NCBI GenBank assembly: GCA_013339765.2
Contig: CM023448.1
Coordinates: 115,422,100-115,486,099 of the forward strand
Direction: 5' to 3'
From: Haemaphysalis longicornis
Taxonomy: Eukaryota > Arthropoda > Arachnida > Ixodida > Ixodidae
DNA: 64,000 nt
Below, one piece after another: positions 63,754-64,000 of this stretch. A model generated the notes under the pieces. That model made no database searches. It saw only the letters and a list, made by a program, of their open reading frames with translations, and was not told the origin of the DNA. Both the position numbers and the translations under genes were made by a program. Numbering within the stretch: position 1 is the stretch's first letter; every line of letters starts with the position of its first letter.

Positions 63754-63872
63754 AAACATGTACATTTACAAATCTTCAAAGCTCAATATTCTCGGAGAGA
63801 ATGACCCGAAGCCGGAGCTTGCTTCGTTTATTGAAACAGTGCTTAAGCGCCCAAACGAAAGTGGAAGTAGCA
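63754..63872 (+). CDS. Possible exon of unknown protein
   Basis: After TTGTAG (63748-63753) the frame reads NMYIYKSSKLNILGENDPKP then ELASFIETVLKRPNESGSSR. It reaches a possible donor, G|GTTTGT, at 63873. The composition is strongly protein-like with balanced charges. The phase of its acceptor does not fit the phase-1 end of stomatin exon 7, so it is not its direct continuation. Family unknown. It could be chance or an element fragment. Confidence 0.25.
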
Positions 63873-64000
63873 GAGGTTTGTTGTCCGAATGGTAAACTAT
63901 TAGTGCAAACAGGAGTGCGTTGAATACAATGGCCTTCTCCATGTAACCTCGAAGATCCGAGGAAAGAGCTCTTATAAATAACGACAAAAACAGGGCAAAA

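Larger units (their letters stand above)
59882..64000 (+). other. Downstream stretch, presumably stomatin intron 7
   Basis: No last stomatin exon could be identified. It contains a lone Tigger-type end at about 61371 (ACAGTCGGATATCGTTAATTCG-like), a long (GA)n run, and a TATA/AATAAA pair near 62.9 kb. The 201-codon minus-strand frame across the (GA)n run is an artefact of that repeat. Confidence 0.5.

Noticed and set aside
63754..63872. Last exon of stomatin
   Set aside because: The acceptor gives one leading base, whereas exon 7 needs two to complete its codon, and the residues do not resemble a stomatin tail.

Overview
The window is animal nuclear DNA, most likely from a hard tick. It has introns of hundreds of bases to 19 kb, almost no protein-coding sequence, and many eukaryotic transposable elements. 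The tick assignment is an inference. It rests on a tRNA-headed SINE family that recurs here and resembles the Ruka SINEs described from Rhipicephalus ticks, and on an arthropod-like stomatin. No bacterial operon, rRNA cluster, CRISPR array or phage is visible.

The one gene I can support firmly is a stomatin (SPFH/band 7) gene on the + strand. Seven exons are recognisable between 25152 and 59881. They encode the membrane hairpin, the band 7 core and most of the C-terminal helical region, about 259 residues, with introns of about 6.0, 0.87, 0.22, 18.7, 4.0 and 4.2 kb. The third intron is a GC-AG intron. Exon 4 carries two frameshifts and exon 7 carries one, so the gene as written cannot be translated straight through. 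Preserved splice sites and a nearby homopolymer-rich stretch make assembly errors more likely than decay. The last exon and any upstream exons are not identified.

Layout. 1-4.6 kb: no recognisable gene. 4.7 kb: a possible signal-peptide exon. 8.8-9.3 kb: remains of a LINE endonuclease. 11.7-12.6 kb: a pogo/Tigger-like element with TA flanks and a transposase tail ending in a PIP-box. 14.3-22.2 kb: hairpins, SINEs, a TTAA-flanked MITE, and a complete non-autonomous hAT-like element with a perfect 8-bp target duplication. 25.2-59.9 kb: stomatin. Its introns hold an inverted dimer of a MITE, two copies of a 0.96-kb TIR element, a second Tigger relic, a LINE reverse-transcriptase relic, tandem duplications and several SINEs. 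59.9-64 kb: no firm gene, with a possible exon near 63.8 kb.

No multi-gene system is present. The most notable items are the stomatin gene structure with its frameshifts, PIP-box motifs in two independent Tigger relics (one with a stop codon inside the motif), and the hAT-like element whose ends are very GC-rich tandem arrays.
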